DNA from: Synechococcus sp. JA-2-3B'a(2-13)
GTDB lineage: Bacteria; Cyanobacteriota; Cyanobacteriia; Thermostichales; Thermostichaceae
NCBI RefSeq assembly: GCF_000013225.1
Contig: NC_007776.1
Coordinates: 1,073,277 to 1,137,276, forward strand
DNA length: 64,000 nucleotides
Direction of reading: 5' to 3'
The notes beneath the pieces are model-generated. The model was not told where the DNA came from, did not search any database, and saw nothing but the letters and a program-made list of their open reading frames with translations. Position 1 is the first letter of the stretch; every line of letters starts with the position of its first letter. The position numbers and the translations under genes were made by a program. Below, piece by piece: positions 61,511 through 64,000 of the stretch.

Positions 61511-62573
61511 TGCTGGCAAGGTTGACCTCCCAACAGAGACGGGGCTGCACCAGTTGCAACAGGTGTTGGCGAATGCGTTCCAACTGCCGGATGGCGCTCT
61601 GCACCCCTGGCGCAAACGGCTGACGGGATCCCTGCGCCCAAAAATGCTGCTGCAAATAATCGATCAGCCACAGTTGTGCCGGCAGCTCCAAACTGGCCAC
61701 CGCTCTGCCCAATTCCAATGCCTGCTGGAGAGAAGAGTGCCAGGGCCAACGTTTGAGTTCCTCAAGGAGCGACGGCGGGATCTGCTGCAGGTGCTGGTGG
61801 GCCAGCAAGGCCAAGCCGGGGCTGCCCTGGGCCAAGGCAATCAGCTCGGATCGAGGGATCCCTGCCAGATCTGGGCAACCCAACCCACTCAGCACCCGGT
61901 CGACCTCTTCTGGGCTGAGGCGGCGAAAAGGCACCATCTGGCAGCGGGACAACAGCGTCGGCAACAGCGAGGCCGCCTGGGGGGCGATGAGTATAATATG
62001 GGCTGGGCCTGGCTCCTCCAGGGTTTTCAACAAAGCATTGGCAGCGCTTTCCGCCAAGGTTTCGGCTCCCTCCAGCACCACCACCGCTCCCGTTCGCGTA
62101 AGCGGGACGGAGTCCTTTAGCGGGGCGGAGCCCTTTCGCTGGGCTCGAATCGGCTTGCGGGCACAGAAGCGGGATACCCCCTGCACCTGCTCCAGGCGAA
62201 TTTGGGGCGGCGAGCGCCGTTGCAAGGTTTGCGCCTCCGGGGAGTCTGCCGCAATTAGGCGGCCTTGGTGCAGGTAGGTGGGGCTGACCCAGTGGAGATC
62301 GGGATGGTTGCCCGCCAGCAGCCAACGGCAGTGGGAGCACTTGCCGCAAGGGATCCCGGAGCTGGATTCGCACAAGAGGGCCTGGGCAAACCAACGGGCC
62401 ATCAGCTTCCGCCCCACCCCTTGGGGGCCCAAGAAGCAGTAGCTGGAAGTCACCCGCTCCTTCTCCAGGGCCGCCACAAGCAGTCGTGCCGCCATCTCCT
62501 GCCCGACAATGTGCTGTGGAGGCAAGACCTTCATCCGCTTGACGGTCTCGGCGCTCGGACGGAGTTCTGGCAT
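61494..62573 (-). CDS. holB: DNA polymerase III delta-prime subunit
   Basis: Delta-prime is part of the clamp loader. The N-terminus (MKVLPPQHIVGQEMAARLLVAALEKERV) leads to a P-loop GPQGVGRK, the zinc module CGKCSHC (residues 76-82), and AESAANALLKTLEEPGPAHIILI with the sensor-like region after it. Residues about 146-161 (KGSAPLKDSVPLTRT) come from an inserted dispersed repeat and interrupt FCARKPI...GAVVVLEGAE. Start ATG 62573 or 62534. It follows a 59-aa ORF with 3 bases between. Confidence 0.88.
   Translation of the reverse strand: MPELRPSAETVKRMKVLPPQHIVGQEMAARLLVAALEKERVTSSYCFLGPQGVGRKLMARWFAQALLCESSSGIPCGKCSHCRWLLAGNHPDLHWVSPTYLHQGRLIAADSPEAQTLQRRSPPQIRLEQVQGVSRFCARKPIRAQRKGSAPLKDSVPLTRTGAVVVLEGAETLAESAANALLKTLEEPGPAHIILIAPQAASLLPTLLSRCQMVPFRRLSPEEVDRVLSGLGCPDLAGIPRSELIALAQGSPGLALLAHQHLQQIPPSLLEELKRWPWHSSLQQALELGRAVASLELPAQLWLIDYLQQHFWAQGSRQPFAPGVQSAIRQLERIRQHLLQLVQPRLCWEVNLASISPGG
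62093..62136 (+). repeat. Double small dispersed repeat inserted in frame in holB
   Basis: First unit: CGC-GTAA-GCG then GGAC-GGA-GTCC. Second unit: TTAGCG then GGGC-GGA-GCCC. In the coding sense (minus) this is translated KGSAPLKDSVPLTRT. Confidence 0.85.
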
Positions 62574-62576
62574 ATC

Positions 62577-62756
62577 TCAGCATCCGCTGGCAGAAGCTGG
62601 CAGGAAATGTTTGCGAAAATACTGCAGCGTCTCCGGTCGCAATAACCCCCGCTCCACCAAGGGATCCCCCCAGTGGGGCGAAGATTCATCCATCGGCGGC
62701 AAGGACTCCAGCACTTCAGCAGCCAACAAGTCGGCAGCCTTGAGGAACTGATACAT
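62577..62756 (-). CDS. Small protein upstream of holB, 59 aa
   Basis: The frame encodes MYQFLKAADLLAAEVLESLP and continues to GDPLVERGLLRPETLQYFRKHFLPASASGC. Helical, leucine-rich N-terminus and a basic C-terminal part. No family recognised. It ends 3 bases before the holB frame, on the same strand, so the two probably form an operon. Too short for standard ORF cut-offs. Confidence 0.5.
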   Translation of the reverse strand: MYQFLKAADLLAAEVLESLPPMDESSPHWGDPLVERGLLRPETLQYFRKHFLPASASGC

Positions 62757-62803
62757 TTACGCTGAACACTGCTGAACATCACTGTTCAACTATGCAGCGA
62801 TAG

Positions 62804-62853
62804 CATTCTGTTTGTTTCCATTCGCGTTAGCGGGACGGAGTCCAAACAGAATG
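62804..62853. repeat. Hairpin with a small dispersed repeat in its loop
   Basis: The 11-base arms CATTCTGTTTG (62804) and CAAACAGAATG (62843) are perfect reverse complements. The loop contains a full dispersed repeat (62821-62843: CGC-GTTA-GCG, GGAC-GGA-GTCC). The rest of the gap to 63032 is AT-rich with a second dyad (TTACTACCA near 62909 and TGGTAGTAA near 62977). Short frames exist there, but none is convincing. Confidence 0.7.
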
Positions 62854-63140
62854 GCGGTATCCCGCAAAGCTTTGAGTAGAATACCCAAAGCGCAGTTTCC
62901 GTGTCGTCTTACTACCAATTTTCTGCTTTGCTTTGGCTACCATGTTGGCAGACTCGAAAGTAAACAGAAAGATCAACTGGTAGTAATCCGTACTGAACAT
63001 ATTATACATTATTTTCAGTATAGTTGAGCTTATTATTGACTAGAGTCATGCTCTCCCACCGTGCGGCACCCCGACAAACGGGCAGAATACCCCCCATCCG
63101 CAAAGAACTTGAAAGTGCTATGCCTCCGGCACCCTACCGG

Positions 63141-63163
63141 GAACCGCACCGCTACCGCGACCG
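63141..63163 (-). repeat. Second dispersed repeat in the same coiled-coil gene
   Basis: On the minus strand CGC-GGTA-GCG followed by a decayed second stem (GTGCGGTTCC). It is read in frame, so the insertion did not break this part. Confidence 0.65.
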
Positions 63164-63531
63164 TGGTTGCCTTCAGGCCGGTACACTCGCCAATGACCGC
63201 GGTCAGCTTGCCCCCCGACTGTTGCCAGCGGCTGAGGATGTCTTGGATCTGGGGCCGATCCAGCAAGCCCGCTGCCTGCAAGTTTTGGAACAGATGCCTG
63301 GCCCATGGGGTGAGTTCTGCCAACAAGGGATCCGTCGGCGTATCCTCAGGAGTGTCGGCGTCGGTCTCGGGTTCCTCCGGTCTCCCCGTAAGGACTGCGT
63401 TTCGCTCACGCAAGCGTGCTGGCTCATCTTTGGCGGTTGAACCAGAGAAGTTGGCTGCTCTCAACTGAGCCTGCGCTGCCTCGGCGATCAGCTTTTGCTG
63501 TTCGTAACTCACCTGCAGCAGACGGTTGCGA

Positions 63532-63555
63532 TCGCGTTAGCGGTGCGGAGCACTT
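63532..63555 (+). repeat. Small dispersed repeat that carries the interrupting stop
   Basis: CGC-GTTA-GCG followed by GTGC-GGA-GCAC. In the minus-strand reading frame its GCTAACGCG part supplies the in-frame TAA. Confidence 0.85.
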
Positions 63556-64000
63556 TTCTGCTCAATCTTGAGATTCTCCTGTAAAGTCTCCAGGCTCTGC
63601 CGATAGGCCGCTAGCAGCTCTCGCGCGTCTCGCAGTTCCACCGTCAAGTTGGCCTGCTGCTGTTGAAGGGCGCTGAGGCGGGATCCCGTGGTTTTCAGTT
63701 GTTGTTGAGCTTGCTCCAAGGCTTCTTGGCGGGCTTGCAGGGATCCCTCCAGTTGGACAATGCGCTGGTCGGCTTCGGCCTGTTCTGTCCTGAGCTGAAG
63801 GATCAGGGCTTGGCTCTGCTGTAGTTGCTCCTCCAGTTGGGCAATGTGCGCTTCGTAGTCACGGTTGGCTGCCATCAGCCGCGCCATTTCCGCTTGCAGT
63901 TGTTGTAGCTGCACCTGTAAGCTTTCCACCTGCTCTGGGGGAACATAGCCGGAAAGCCGCGCCATTTGGGCCTCGTGCTCTTGCTGTAACTGAGCGTAGC

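Larger units (their letters stand above)
63033..64000 (-). pseudogene. Coiled-coil protein gene interrupted by an in-frame TAA inside a dispersed repeat (5' end outside window)
   Basis: The minus-strand frame is open from the window edge (YAQLQQEHEAQMARLSGYVPPEQ) through a long coiled coil rich in Q, L and E to KIEQK, then SAPHR and a stop TAA at 63539-63537. The stop is inside a dispersed repeat. The same frame resumes at once with RDRNRLLQVSYEQQKLIAEAAQAQ and runs to 63033. A second repeat copy (63141-63163) is read in frame as VAVAVRFP near the C-terminus. So this is one gene cut by repeat insertion, unless TAA is read through. Function is unknown. Confidence 0.65.

Noticed and set aside
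62827-63009. 60-codon minus-strand frame upstream of the coiled-coil gene
   Set aside because: It runs through the dispersed repeat and the hairpin and has no recognisable family; AT-rich composition makes chance opening likely.

Overview
The window is a cyanobacterial chromosome segment of moderately high GC content. Cyanobacterial hallmarks are zeta-carotene desaturase, an ABA4-like protein, DUF3318, a YggT/Ycf19 protein, GlgC, HisZ, an MCE/Mla-type lipid importer, and a DnaB carrying a mini-intein at the classic cyanobacterial site. The palindrome GGGATCCC (or its core GGATCC) recurs very often, within and between genes, while the usual HIP1 octamer GCGATCGC is rare. With the IS605/TnpB-rich background, this points by inference to the thermophilic hot-spring Synechococcus lineage (JA-3-3Ab / JA-2-3B'a type). 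Species assignment is not proven from the sequence.

Layout. 1-3.2 kb: partial Sua5, purE, a membrane protein, DUF3318. 3.2-6.2 kb: a three-gene minus-strand cassette with ATGA stop/start overlaps, made of a coiled-coil protein, a degenerate BrxC/BrxD-type P-loop protein and an intact BrxD-like ATPase; it almost lacks the host palindrome and looks acquired. 6.3-9.8 kb: asparaginase, siroheme genes (sirB, cobA) and an ABC-2 permease. 9.8-27.3 kb: housekeeping genes mixed with IS200/IS605-family debris (two full-length tnpB genes, solo ends, miniature derivatives), a LabA-like NYN protein, PrxQ, VanY, tRNA-Gly, crtQ and a tandem Uma2 pair. 27.4-42.2 kb: cytosine-deaminase-like hydrolase, AarF kinase, glgC, a ParA/coiled-coil pair, sat, tlyA, and the pstSCAB operon behind a clear three-repeat Pho box. 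42.6-52.9 kb: rplI, dnaB with intein, Usp, larB, terC, an MlaF/MlaD pair, glmS, and a MerR regulator overlapping glmS antisense. 52.9-55.3 kb: a tnpB split by tandem repeats, then an intact IS427-group element sitting exactly at the rpsD stop codon. 55.3-64 kb: rpsD, gmd, divergent NAD-salvage genes (pncB and a nicotinamidase-like gene) sharing two copies of a 21-bp dyad operator, hisZ, holB, a small ORF, and a coiled-coil gene interrupted by a small dispersed repeat.

The most striking pattern is a family of 21-25 bp dispersed repeats. Each copy folds as two mini-hairpins, and the second stem varies in a compensatory way between copies. They lie inside genes (holB, hisZ, tnpB, the terminal coiled-coil gene), at a gene end, inside IS ends, and inside the loop of another hairpin. 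The second highlight is the 3-6 kb ATPase/pseudo-ATPase cassette. Third is the pair of putative NAD-salvage operators.
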